Assembly (NCBI GenBank): GCA_041675885.1
Contig: JBAYSY010000008.1
Coordinates: forward strand, 1 to 64,000
DNA: 64,000 nucleotides
Source of the DNA: JBAYSY01 sp041675885
GTDB taxonomy: Bacteria; Pseudomonadota; Alphaproteobacteria; Rhodobacterales; Rhodobacteraceae
Direction: 5' to 3'
The translations under genes were made by a program, and so were the position numbers. How positions within the stretch are numbered: position 1 is the first letter of the stretch; every line of letters starts with the position of its first letter. This document shows positions 8,657-18,213 of the stretch, piece after piece. The notes below the pieces were generated by a model. The model did no database searches and was not told the DNA's origin. It was given only the letters and a program-made list of their open reading frames with translations.

Positions 8657-9612
8657 CGACGGTGATCCGCAACGCCTCGCTGGTCGGGATGATGTCGGCG
8701 GCGGGGGCGTCGATGATGTTCTCGGTCAACGATGTGTCGATCAAGTTCCTGTCGGGCGACTATGCGCTGCATCAGGTGGTGCTGGTGCGGTCGCTGGTCG
8801 CCATGGCGGTGCTTCTGGGGATTCTGGTGCCGCTTCAGGGCGGGTTTTCCATGCTGCGCACCCGGCGGCCGTTCATGCACATGTGGCGCGGCGCGGCGGT
8901 GCTGTTCGCCAACCTCTGCTTCTTCATGGCGCTGGCGACCATGCCCATCGCCGATGCGGTGGCGATCTTCTTCGTCAGCCCGCTGCTGGTCACCGTGTTC
9001 TCGGTCGTGTTCCTGCGCGAATATGTCGGGCCGCGGCGCTGGGCGGCGGTGGCGATCGGCCTTGTGGGCGTGCTGATCGTGCTGCGGCCGGGCACCGGGG
9101 CGTTCCAGCCCGCCTCGCTTCTGGTGCTGGCGGCGGCCACCGGCTACGCCACGCTGCACACGCTGACGCGCCGGATCGGCGGGACCGAGAGCGCGGTGGC
9201 GATGGCCTTCTACATTCAGGTGATGTTCCTCTTGGTCTGTTCCGTCATGGGGCTGGTGGCGGGCGACGGGCGCTTCGCCGGGCACGACAATGCTTCGCTC
9301 GATTTCCTGCTGCGCGGCTGGGTCTGGCCTGCGCCCGACGACTGGCTGATCTTCTTCATCGTCGGGGCGACCAGCGCGCTGGGCGGGTTCCTCGTCAGCC
9401 AGGCCTACAAGCTTTGCGAATCTGGCCTTGCGGCGCCGTTCGAATATATCGCCATGCCGATGGCGATCTTCTGGGGGGTGACGGTGTTCGGCGAATGGCC
9501 CGACTTCTGGGCCTGGGCCGGGATATTGCTGATCGTCTCGGGCGGGCTTTACATGGTCTGGCGCGAGACGCTGGCGGCCCGTCCCGTGCCCGCGCCGGGG
9601 CGGCGGGGATGA
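8653..9612 (+). CDS. DMT-family (EamA) transporter
   Basis: Second EamA-type membrane transporter of the window, 319 residues with about ten hydrophobic segments in two repeats (LFANLCFFMALATMPIADAV in the first half, ESGLAAPFEYIAMPMAIFWG in the second). Its ATG overlaps the TGA of the YaiI gene in an ATGA arrangement, so it is translated as part of the same operon. The N terminus before residue 10 is short, as usual for the family. The substrate is not known. The gene runs into a decayed HAD-hydrolase remnant whose beginning overlaps its stop codon, suggesting the operon once had one more member. Confidence 0.88.
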   Translation: MTTVIRNASLVGMMSAAGASMMFSVNDVSIKFLSGDYALHQVVLVRSLVAMAVLLGILVPLQGGFSMLRTRRPFMHMWRGAAVLFANLCFFMALATMPIADAVAIFFVSPLLVTVFSVVFLREYVGPRRWAAVAIGLVGVLIVLRPGTGAFQPASLLVLAAATGYATLHTLTRRIGGTESAVAMAFYIQVMFLLVCSVMGLVAGDGRFAGHDNASLDFLLRGWVWPAPDDWLIFFIVGATSALGGFLVSQAYKLCESGLAAPFEYIAMPMAIFWGVTVFGEWPDFWAWAGILLIVSGGLYMVWRETLAARPVPAPGRRG

Positions 9613-9944
9613 GCATGGCCCCCGCCCGTGCCGCCGCGTGTTCGATATCGGCAATGTGCTGATCGAATGGCAGCCGGAACGGTTCTACGACCGCCGGATC
9701 GGCCCGGGGGCCCGCGTCGTGCTGTTCGTCGAGGTGGACCTGCACGCGATGAACGAGCGGATCGACCGTGGCGGTGGCTTCCGTGAGGTGGTCGAGGACG
9801 AGGCCGCCCGCCGCCCTTGTGCTGGCCGACGACCGGGCCGAGAATGTCGCGGCCGCCGCCGCGCGCGGCTGACGGGTGCATCGTTTCGCGGATGCGGCGG
9901 CGCTGGTCGCCGAGGGGCTGCCGGAAGAAGGGGGAGGCCGGGAC
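9609..9944 (+). pseudogene. HAD-family hydrolase remnant (internal deletion, frameshifts, stop)
   Basis: Two separate pieces of a haloacid-dehalogenase-type hydrolase are readable. The N-terminal motif I segment FDIGNVLIEWQPERFYD starts at about 9,641 and continues through DLHAMNERIDRGG to about 9,805. The C-terminal segment LVLADDRAENVAAAAARG starts at 9,816 in another frame, meets a TGA at 9,870 (where the family usually has a Trp codon), and continues as RVHRFADAAALVAEG. About half of a normal 200-residue protein is missing between them, and the likely start codon is in a third register. It cannot make a working enzyme. Confidence 0.82.
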
Positions 9945-10865
9945 ATGAATATCGAGATCGTCGGCCCCGAGGCCGAGGCGCATCTGTCCTGGTCCGGGCT
10001 GACCGGGGCGCTGGAGGCGGGCCACCGCCTGCCCAGGGCCGAGATCGGCGACACCCTGCTTTGCCGCGATCCGGATACGTTGCTGTCCCGCGCCGCCTGG
10101 ATCGACGGGATGGGGATCGCGGTCAAGTCGGCGACGGTCTTTCCCGGCAATCCCGCCAAGGGGCGGCCGATGATCAACGGGGCGGTCAGCCTTTATTCCG
10201 ACGAGGCGGGCGGGTTGGAGGCGATCGTCGATTTCCATCTGGTGACCAGATGGAAGACGGCGGGCGACAGCCTGCTTGCGGCCCGGCGGCTTGCCCGGCC
10301 CGACAGCCGCGACTTTCTGATCATCGGCGCAGGGGCGGTGGCCGGTTCGATGGTCGAGGCTTACCGCAGCGCCTTTCCCGGCGCGCGCTTCCGGATCTGG
10401 AACCGGACGGCGGCGGCGGCCGGGCGGCTTGCGGCCGCGACCGGGGCCGAAGCGGTCACCGACCTTGCGGCTGCGGCGGGGGCCTCGGACGTGATTGCCA
10501 CCGCCACCATGTCGTCGCAGCCGGTGCTGAAGGGCGAATGGCTGCGCCCCGGCACCCATGTCGATCTGATCGGCGCCTATCGCCCCGATATGCGCGAGGG
10601 CGACGACACGCTGCTGACCCGCGCCCGGCTGTTCGTCGACAGCCGCGAAACCACTGTCGCCCATATCGGCGAGATCAGGGATCCCCTTGCGCGCGGGGTG
10701 ATTTCCGAGACGGATATCCTGGCCGACTTCTACGACATCGCCGCCGAGCGGTTCCGGCGCGAGACGGCGGAGGAGATCACCGTGGCCAAGAACGGCGGCG
10801 GCGCGCATCTCGACCTGATGACCGGCCGCTATATCCTGTCCGCCTGGCGCGGGCGTTCCGCCTGA
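9945..10865 (+). CDS. Ornithine cyclodeaminase / mu-crystallin family protein
   Basis: NAD(P)-binding protein of the OCD/mu-crystallin family; members act as ornithine cyclodeaminases, ketimine reductases or opine-type dehydrogenases, and this one cannot be assigned to a single reaction. The 306-residue protein has the conserved KSATVFPGNPAKGRP near residue 65, a Rossmann motif IIGAGAVAGSMVEA near residue 130, and DVIATATMSSQPVL near 190. The ATG at 9,945 follows GGGGGAGG at suitable spacing. It is preceded by the HAD remnant and followed by a 160-bp gap before the cyclopropane synthase gene. Confidence 0.85.
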   Translation: MNIEIVGPEAEAHLSWSGLTGALEAGHRLPRAEIGDTLLCRDPDTLLSRAAWIDGMGIAVKSATVFPGNPAKGRPMINGAVSLYSDEAGGLEAIVDFHLVTRWKTAGDSLLAARRLARPDSRDFLIIGAGAVAGSMVEAYRSAFPGARFRIWNRTAAAAGRLAAATGAEAVTDLAAAAGASDVIATATMSSQPVLKGEWLRPGTHVDLIGAYRPDMREGDDTLLTRARLFVDSRETTVAHIGEIRDPLARGVISETDILADFYDIAAERFRRETAEEITVAKNGGGAHLDLMTGRYILSAWRGRSA

Positions 10866-10949
10866 CGTGCGGTCTGGTCCGCCGCCGGTCGGCAGGGAAT
10901 TGCCGGCCGGGCTTGCCGGATGCGGTGGGAATTGGCTAGCCTGTCAGCG

Positions 10950-10971
10950 ACGGCCATATATATCTGGCCGT
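10950..10971. promoter_or_regulatory. Perfect 7-bp inverted repeat in the promoter region of cfa
   Basis: ACGGCCA (10,950-10,956) and TGGCCGT (10,965-10,971) flank an AT-only octamer-like loop TATATATC, in otherwise GC-rich DNA 58 bp before the cyclopropane synthase start. A TTGGCT at 10,932 stands 17-18 bp before the AT block, so the repeat may overlap a -10 region and serve as an operator. No known binding protein is recognised. Confidence 0.4.
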
Positions 10972-11028
10972 ATCGTATCCTGTGTTGCTGCTCCGGTCCG
11001 TGTTCCGTGGAAGGGGGGAGGCAGTCCC

Positions 11029-12297
11029 GTGATCGAAGCGAAAATCGGCGAACGACTTTCCGGCCTGCCGGTGCCGGTTGCCGTCACGCTGCCCTCGGGG
11101 CGGCGGATCGGTGCCAAGGCGCCACGGGTGCGGCTTGATTTCCGCGACAGCCGGGCGCTCATGCTGATGACCACCGGGCGGATCGGCGCGCTCGGCAGTG
11201 CCATCGTCGAGGGAAGGGTCGGGGTCGAGGGCCGGATGGGCGACGCGATGGAGGTGGCGGCGGCGCTGCTGCCCCGCCCGGGGTTCGAGCGCCCGCCGGG
11301 CGCCGTCGCCCGGTTCCTTGCGCGGCTCCGGTCGGGGTTGCGCCACAGCCGCAGCCGGGATGCGCATCAGATCGGCTTTCACTACGACCTGGCGGATGAT
11401 TTCTATGCGCTCTGGCTCGACCCGCGCCGGGTCTATTCCTGCGCCTATTTCGCGGCCGACAACCTGACGCTGGACCGGGCGCAGGAGGCGAAGCTGGACC
11501 TGATCTGCCGCAAGCTCGACCTGCGCGAGGATGAGAGGTTTCTGGATATCGGCGCGGGCTGGGGGGCGCTGCTGCTCTGGGCCGCCGAGAATTACGGGGT
11601 CGATGCAACCGGCATCACGCTGTCGCGCAACCAGCACGCCCATGTCACCCGGCTGATCGCGGAACGCGGCCTTGCGGGCCGGGTGCGGGTGGAGTTGCGC
11701 GACTACCGCGACCTTGCGCCCGACCGGCCGTTCGACAAGATCGCCTCGGTCGGCATGTTCGAGCATGTGGGTCACGCCAACATGCCGGTCTATTTCGGCA
11801 AGCTGCATTCGCTCATCCGGCCCGGCGGGCTGATCATGAACCACGGGATCACCGCCGGGGGGCTGGACGACGCGCCGGTCAGCGGCGAGCTGGGCGGTTT
11901 TATCGAGCGGCACATCTTTCCGGGCGGCGAACTGATCCACGTCAGCCAGCTTCTGCGCGAGGCCGCCGGGGCGGGGCTGGAGCCGCTGGATACCGAGAAC
12001 CTGCGGCCGCATTATGCGCGCACGCTCCGGCATTGGTCGAACCGGCTCGAATCGCGCCTGCCCGAGGCCGAGGCGGTGCTGGTCGGGGCGCATGGCGCCG
12101 AGAGGGCCGGGCAGGTGCTGCGGGCGTTCCGGCTTTACCTCGCCGGCTGCGCGATGGCCTTCGAACGCGGCTGGGTCTCGCTTTACCAGATGCTGGCGGC
12201 GCGGCCCGACGGCGACATGCAGGGCCGGGCGATGCGCGGGGCGCAGTCGGCCTATCCGTTCCGGCGCGATTACATCTACGCCGACCGCGCATCCTGA
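11029..12297 (+). CDS. Cyclopropane-fatty-acyl-phospholipid synthase family protein
   Basis: S-adenosylmethionine-dependent enzyme that adds a methylene group across the cis double bond of unsaturated phospholipid acyl chains at the membrane face. The 422-residue protein has a small N-terminal domain, the substrate-facing HYDLADDFYALWLD (about residues 118-131), the SAM motif FLDIGAGWGAL (171-181), and the typical SVGMFEHVGHANMPVYF. Length and motif order fit the family. The chosen start is GTG at 11,029, following GGGGGGAGG by eight bases; no ATG fits better. It converges with cueR, the two coding regions overlapping by 22 bp. Confidence 0.9.
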   Translation: MIEAKIGERLSGLPVPVAVTLPSGRRIGAKAPRVRLDFRDSRALMLMTTGRIGALGSAIVEGRVGVEGRMGDAMEVAAALLPRPGFERPPGAVARFLARLRSGLRHSRSRDAHQIGFHYDLADDFYALWLDPRRVYSCAYFAADNLTLDRAQEAKLDLICRKLDLREDERFLDIGAGWGALLLWAAENYGVDATGITLSRNQHAHVTRLIAERGLAGRVRVELRDYRDLAPDRPFDKIASVGMFEHVGHANMPVYFGKLHSLIRPGGLIMNHGITAGGLDDAPVSGELGGFIERHIFPGGELIHVSQLLREAAGAGLEPLDTENLRPHYARTLRHWSNRLESRLPEAEAVLVGAHGAERAGQVLRAFRLYLAGCAMAFERGWVSLYQMLAARPDGDMQGRAMRGAQSAYPFRRDYIYADRAS

Positions 12298-12698
12298 CCG
12301 GCCCCGGGCCGGTGGCCTTCCAGATCGGCGAGGATCGGGCAATCCGGCCGGTCGTCGCCGTGGCAGCAGTCGGCCAGCGATTCCAGCGTCTGCGCCATGC
12401 CCTCCAGCTCGTCGATCTTGCGCCGCAGCTCGGCGAGGTGGTCGAGCGCGAGGCGCTTGACATCCCCGCTGTGGCGCGAGCGGTCGCGCCAGAGGCTGAG
12501 CAACTCGCCGATCCCCTCGACCGAGAAGCCGAGGTCGCGGGCGCGGCGGATGAAGCGCAGCATGTGGATGTCGGCCTCGCGGTAGACGCGGTAGCCCGAT
12601 CCGGTCCGGCCGGCGGGCGGGATCAGCCCGGTCCCCTCGTAGTAGCGGATCATCTTGGCCGAAACACCCGAGGCGCGGGCGGCGTCGCCGATGTTCAT
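12276..12698 (-). CDS. cueR: Copper-responsive MerR-family regulator CueR
   Basis: Cu(I)-sensing activator of copper export genes. The 140-residue protein has the MerR winged-helix opening MNIGDAARASGVSAKMIRYYE, the dimer helix and a short metal loop. The two ligand cysteines are Cys112 and Cys120 (in CCHGDDRPDC), and Ser77 is also present, all at the E. coli CueR positions, which points to monovalent Cu/Ag/Au sensing. AGGAGG precedes the ATG. Its likely targets are the two MerR-type promoters between copA and copZ at 16.03-16.13 kb. The gene now lies 820 bp from copA, with a toxin-antitoxin pair between them. Confidence 0.93.
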   Translation of the reverse strand: MNIGDAARASGVSAKMIRYYEGTGLIPPAGRTGSGYRVYREADIHMLRFIRRARDLGFSVEGIGELLSLWRDRSRHSGDVKRLALDHLAELRRKIDELEGMAQTLESLADCCHGDDRPDCPILADLEGHRPGAGQDARSA

Positions 12699-12727
12699 CT
12701 GTTGCCTCCTTTCCTGTCGGGTGGCGG

Positions 12728-12808
12728 TCAGAACGCCCCCACCCCGATGACCAGCGCCGCAAGCGGCGGATGCGCGAGGGCGAGAAGGACGAGGGCTGCG
12801 GTGATCAT
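12728..12808 (-). CDS. Possible 26-residue hydrophobic peptide
   Basis: A short frame encodes a 26-residue, almost entirely hydrophobic peptide (MITAALVLLALAHPPLAALV then IGVGAF). Its ATG overlaps the TGA of the antitoxin gene in an ATGA arrangement, so it could be translated by re-initiation, and it ends 29 bp before cueR. There is no Shine-Dalgarno sequence. It may be a single-span membrane peptide belonging to the copper locus or to the toxin-antitoxin operon, or a chance frame. Coding status is uncertain. Confidence 0.3.
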   Translation of the reverse strand: MITAALVLLALAHPPLAALVIGVGAF

Positions 12809-13086
12809 TTTGCCGCAATCGCCCGGATGACCGCCTCGGGTTCATGGTCCAAGACGCGCAGCAGGGTAAGGGCCGGGCCGCTTACATGGCGGGCACCTTG
12901 TTCCCATTTCCGGTAGCCCGACACGCTCATGCCCATCAGCGGGGCCATCTGCACCTGCGTCAGCCTCGCCTTCTTGCGGATTTCGCGCGGGTTGACCGGC
13001 ACATGCACGGTGGCCGGGCCTTCGCCCTTCGCATGGGCGAGCGCCTCTTGCAGGGACTGAATCAATTCCTGGCCGAAGGTGGTCAT
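12805..13086 (-). CDS. XRE-type antitoxin (HigA/RelB-like, HTH)
   Basis: DNA-binding antitoxin partner of the preceding toxin gene. The 93-residue protein has a helix-turn-helix in the second half, RKKARLTQVQMAPLMGMSVSGYRKWEQG (about residues 37-64), followed by a short C-terminal helix. An N-terminal extension of about 35 residues probably wraps the toxin (inference). Its start overlaps the toxin stop by 4 bp. The order toxin then antitoxin is the HigBA arrangement. It would repress its own promoter, probably through the GGGTTA repeats at 13,442 and 13,464. Confidence 0.88.
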   Translation of the reverse strand: MTTFGQELIQSLQEALAHAKGEGPATVHVPVNPREIRKKARLTQVQMAPLMGMSVSGYRKWEQGARHVSGPALTLLRVLDHEPEAVIRAIAAK

Positions 13087-13421
13087 TTCATCTCCTTTCG
13101 TGTGGCCTTGATGGCGTGCGTCAAGGCGAAGACAGCCCGCTTCTCGTCCGGGCTCATGTCGGTCCGCGCATTCTTCGCGTAGACCAGCAGGGCATAGAGC
13201 GGGATCGTCCCGTCGAGAAAGTAGTAGATCACCCGCGCTCCGCCGCGCTTGCCGCGCCCGGACGCCGAGAACCGGACCTTGCGCACCCCGCCCGTGCCGG
13301 GGATTTCATCGCCCGCAAGCGGGTTGCGGGACAGGAAGTCGATCAGTTCGGCCTTTTCCTCGACACTGAACAGCTTGTCGGCCTGTCGGGTGAAGATCGG
13401 GGTTTCGGCTACCGTTTGCAT
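13083..13421 (-). CDS. RelE/HigB-family toxin
   Basis: Probable ribosome-dependent or free mRNA endonuclease of a type II toxin-antitoxin pair. The 112-residue protein has the RelE-fold signatures: LIDFLSRNPLAGDEIPGTGGVRKVRF, then the basic strand GKRGGARVIYYFLD and ALLVYAKNARTDMSPDEKRAV, as in RelE/HigB-2 proteins. The ATG at 13,421 lies only seven bases after a convincing -10 element and has no ribosome site, so the mRNA may be leaderless. The module lies between copA and cueR, which are normally adjacent neighbours in relatives (established pattern for copper loci, not checked here). Confidence 0.88.
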   Translation of the reverse strand: MQTVAETPIFTRQADKLFSVEEKAELIDFLSRNPLAGDEIPGTGGVRKVRFSASGRGKRGGARVIYYFLDGTIPLYALLVYAKNARTDMSPDEKRAVFALTHAIKATRKEMK

Positions 13422-13428
13422 CAGATCA

Positions 13429-13456
13429 TGTATAGCCCGATGGGTTACAATATCAA
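13429..13456 (-). promoter_or_regulatory. Promoter of the toxin-antitoxin operon
   Basis: Read on the minus strand, TTGATA (13,456-13,451) and TATACA (13,434-13,429) are separated by 16 bp. The toxin ATG follows the -10 element by seven bases, so the transcript probably begins at or next to the start codon. Confidence 0.6.
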
Positions 13457-13469
13457 CCCCAACGGGTTA
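13442..13469. promoter_or_regulatory. Candidate antitoxin operator: GGGTTA direct repeats
   Basis: GGGTTA occurs at 13,442-13,447 and again at 13,464-13,469, 22 bp (two helical turns) apart and each followed by an AT-rich tract, bracketing the -35 element. This is a typical position for HTH antitoxin binding and autorepression. Binding is inferred. Confidence 0.4.
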
Positions 13470-13518
13470 TATTTGTGGTGGGCAAGATGCCTGGCCGCGC
13501 GATGAGGCCGCACCCCGC

Positions 13519-15999
<2,481 letters not shown>

Positions 16000-16027
16000 G
16001 GCCGTCTCCTTTTCGTCGCTTGCCGCA

Positions 16028-16058
16028 GAGATGGGGCTTCCAATGGTGGGAAGGTCAA
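16028..16058 (-). promoter_or_regulatory. MerR/CueR-type promoter of copA
   Basis: On the minus strand TTGACC (16,058-16,053) and CATCTC (16,033-16,028) are 19 bp apart, the over-long spacer typical of MerR-activated promoters. The spacer contains the inverted repeat CTTCC...GGAAG, matching the known CueR-box pattern. Confidence 0.8.
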
Positions 16059-16095
16059 GGGGCAGGAAAAAAGATGCCGGGAAAAAATGCCGCAG

Positions 16096-16126
16096 TTGAC
16101 CTTCCAACGGAGGGAAGCCCTATCTC
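16096..16126 (+). promoter_or_regulatory. MerR/CueR-type promoter of copZ
   Basis: TTGACC (16,096-16,101) and TATCTC (16,121-16,126) are again exactly 19 bp apart, with CCTTCC-N6-GGAAG-like symmetry in the spacer. It is nearly identical to the copA promoter and points the other way, so one regulator should switch on both genes. Confidence 0.8.
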
Positions 16127-16168
16127 TGCGCAGGATTACCGGCACAGGACAACAGGACGGAGGACGGG

Positions 16169-16375
16169 ATGCGATTCCGGATCGAGAACATGGAATGCGG
16201 CGGCTGTGTGCGCGGGGTGACGTGGGCGATCCACACGGTGGACCCCGAGGCGACGGTCATGGCCGACCCTGAGACCCGGATGGTCGAGATCGGCTCGGCC
16301 CGCGCCGCCGCCGACCTTGCCGCCGCGCTGGAGGCCGCCGGTTTCCCGGCCATCGCCGAACGGGAAGGGGCCTGA
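16169..16375 (+). CDS. copZ: Copper chaperone, heavy-metal-associated domain (CopZ-like)
   Basis: Small cytoplasmic copper carrier, 68 residues, a single ferredoxin-like HMA fold. The metal site is MECGGC (Cys10 and Cys13). The usual MTCxxC is altered to MECGGC, a variant seen in alphaproteobacterial chaperones. It lies divergently from copA, with its own MerR-type promoter, and would hand Cu(I) to the CopA N-terminal domains. The ATG at 16,169 follows GGACGGAGGACGGG at workable spacing. Downstream there is no further copper gene. Confidence 0.88.
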   Translation: MRFRIENMECGGCVRGVTWAIHTVDPEATVMADPETRMVEIGSARAAADLAAALEAAGFPAIAEREGA

Positions 16376-16654
16376 CCATGGCGCGGGCCGTGCGGGTGAT
16401 CGCTGCGCAGGGCGCCGGACCGTCTTGAGTGCGCCCCCTTGCCCGGAACAGCCGCTTCAGCGGCCCGGGCGGTCGGCCGCTGCCCTCTGTTGCGCGGCAT
16501 ATTTCCTTGTTCGGCAAACCGCCAACACCGCCTGCATGCGTTACCGGGATTTTACACAGGCCGGATACCCCCGGACAAACCCGTTGTGCCGCACGGGCAG
16601 CATGGGGCAACATCATCCGTGCAGCGTGACAGCAACCGAAGAGGAACCCGGAAG
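16376..16654. repeat. Intergenic stretch with partial dispersed repeat (copy R2)
   Basis: No gene is evident between copZ and the solute-binding protein gene. At about 16,451-16,494 it holds a partial copy of the palindromic repeat family (CAGCGGCC...GGTCGGCCGCTG, then CCCTCTGTTG). The remainder is an ordinary leader; GAGGAA at 16,641 is the ribosome site of the next gene. Confidence 0.6.
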
Positions 16655-18148
16655 ATGTGCCGCCCGACCTCCCCCCGATTTCTTTGCGCGACGATCCTTG
16701 CTCTCGGTCTGGGCCTTGCGGGCGGTGGGGCCGCCGCGCAGGCCATCTCCATCGGCTTGCAGCAGGAGCCGACCTCGCTCGATCCGACATCGGACGCCAC
16801 CGCCTCGATCGACGGGATGCTGACCCAGAACGTGTTCGAATCGCTGACCACCGTCGATTCCGCGGGTGTGCCGCAGCCGCAGCTTGCGCAAGGCTGGACC
16901 ATCTCGGACGACGGGCTGACCTATGTCTTCACGCTGGTCGAAGGGGTCGCCTTTCACGACGGCACGCCGTTCGACGCCGATATCGTCAAATATTCCTTCG
17001 ACCGGGCGATGGGCGAGGGCAGCGAGAACCCGACCAAGGCGATCTTCGCACCGGTCGAATCGGTCACCGTGATCGACCCGCGAACGGTCGAGGTGAAACT
17101 GTCCCGCCGCGACGCCTTCTTCCTGTTCAACCTCGCGCAGGGCGATGCCTCGATGGTGACGCCCGGTACCGCCGCCACCAACCGCACCAGCCCGAACGGC
17201 ACCGGCCCGTTCAAGTTCGACGGCTGGACAAGGGGCGACCGGCTCACGCTGGTGAAGAACCCCGACCATCGCAACGCCGATTCGGTGCAGCTTGAACGGG
17301 TGGTGTTCCGCTTCATCGCCGAACCGGCGGCGGCAAGCGCCGCGCTCATGGCCGAGGAGATCGACGCCTTCCCCGGCTTCCCCGCGCCGGAGCTTCTGGT
17401 CCAGTTCGAGGCCGACCCGCGTTTCGACGTCACCGTGGGCAGCACCGAGGGCGAGGTGATCCTTGCCATGAACAACGCCCGCCCGCCCTTCGACAATCTC
17501 GACGTGCGCCGGGCGGTCAACACGGCGCTCGACCGCGATGCGATCATCGAAGGGGCGATGTATGGCCGCGCCCTGCCGATCGGCAGCTTCTACCCGCCGC
17601 ACGGTCCGGCCTATGTCGATCTGACCGGCACCTATCCCCATGACCCGGCGCAGGCGCGCGGGATGTTCGAGGCGGCGGGGGTCGCGGGCGCGACCATGAC
17701 CATGCGGGTGCCGCCCTTCCCCTATGCCACCCGCTCGGCCGAGATCATCCAGGCGCAACTGTCCGAGGCCGGGATCGACGCGCGGGTCGAGATCGTCGAA
17801 TGGGGCTTCTGGCTCGACGAGGTTTACGGCAAGCACAATTACGAGATGACGATCATCGCCCAGACCTCGCCCAACGACATGGGCAACTTCGCCCGCGGGC
17901 CCGGCTACTACTTCGGCTACGACAACCCGGACTACACCGCGCTGTGGAACCGCATCCGCGAGGAGGCCGACCCGGACGCCCGCAACGAGATGCTGCGCGA
18001 GGGCCAGCGTGTCCTTGCCGATGACGCGGTGCATTTCTTCATGTTCCAGCTTCCGCTCCTTGGCGTGTTCCGCACCGGGATCGAGGGGTTCTGGCCCTCG
18101 CAGCCGGTGCAGTTCCAGCCGCTGGCGGGCGTGACGGTCGGCAACTGA
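16655..18148 (+). CDS. ABC transporter solute-binding protein, family 5 (peptide type)
   Basis: Periplasmic substrate receptor of a Dpp/Opp-type importer. The 497-residue precursor has a Sec signal peptide with hydrophobic core ATILALGLGLAGGG and a probable cut after AAAQA (about residue 30). The mature part shows the family-5 pattern: ISIGLQQEPTSLDPTSDATA, then YVFTLVEGVAFHDGTPFDADIVKYSFDRA, and ILAMNNARPPFDNLDVRRAVNTALDRDAI. It is the first gene of a seven-gene run whose members overlap or nearly touch. A clear paralogue lies at 24,487. Family-5 receptors bind peptides but also nickel, opines and sugars, so the ligand is open. Confidence 0.9.
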   Translation: MCRPTSPRFLCATILALGLGLAGGGAAAQAISIGLQQEPTSLDPTSDATASIDGMLTQNVFESLTTVDSAGVPQPQLAQGWTISDDGLTYVFTLVEGVAFHDGTPFDADIVKYSFDRAMGEGSENPTKAIFAPVESVTVIDPRTVEVKLSRRDAFFLFNLAQGDASMVTPGTAATNRTSPNGTGPFKFDGWTRGDRLTLVKNPDHRNADSVQLERVVFRFIAEPAAASAALMAEEIDAFPGFPAPELLVQFEADPRFDVTVGSTEGEVILAMNNARPPFDNLDVRRAVNTALDRDAIIEGAMYGRALPIGSFYPPHGPAYVDLTGTYPHDPAQARGMFEAAGVAGATMTMRVPPFPYATRSAEIIQAQLSEAGIDARVEIVEWGFWLDEVYGKHNYEMTIIAQTSPNDMGNFARGPGYYFGYDNPDYTALWNRIREEADPDARNEMLREGQRVLADDAVHFFMFQLPLLGVFRTGIEGFWPSQPVQFQPLAGVTVGN

Positions 18149-18213
18149 CCGGATGGCAGGACCGGGGCCGGTGCCACGCGCATCGGCCTTCAGGCTGTGG
18201 GGTGGGCGCGCGC

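Noticed and set aside
12297..12313. Terminator hairpin ACCGGCCC-C-GGGCCGGT between cfa and cueR
   Set aside because: It lies inside the cueR coding region and has no T-run on either strand; could be coincidental GC symmetry.
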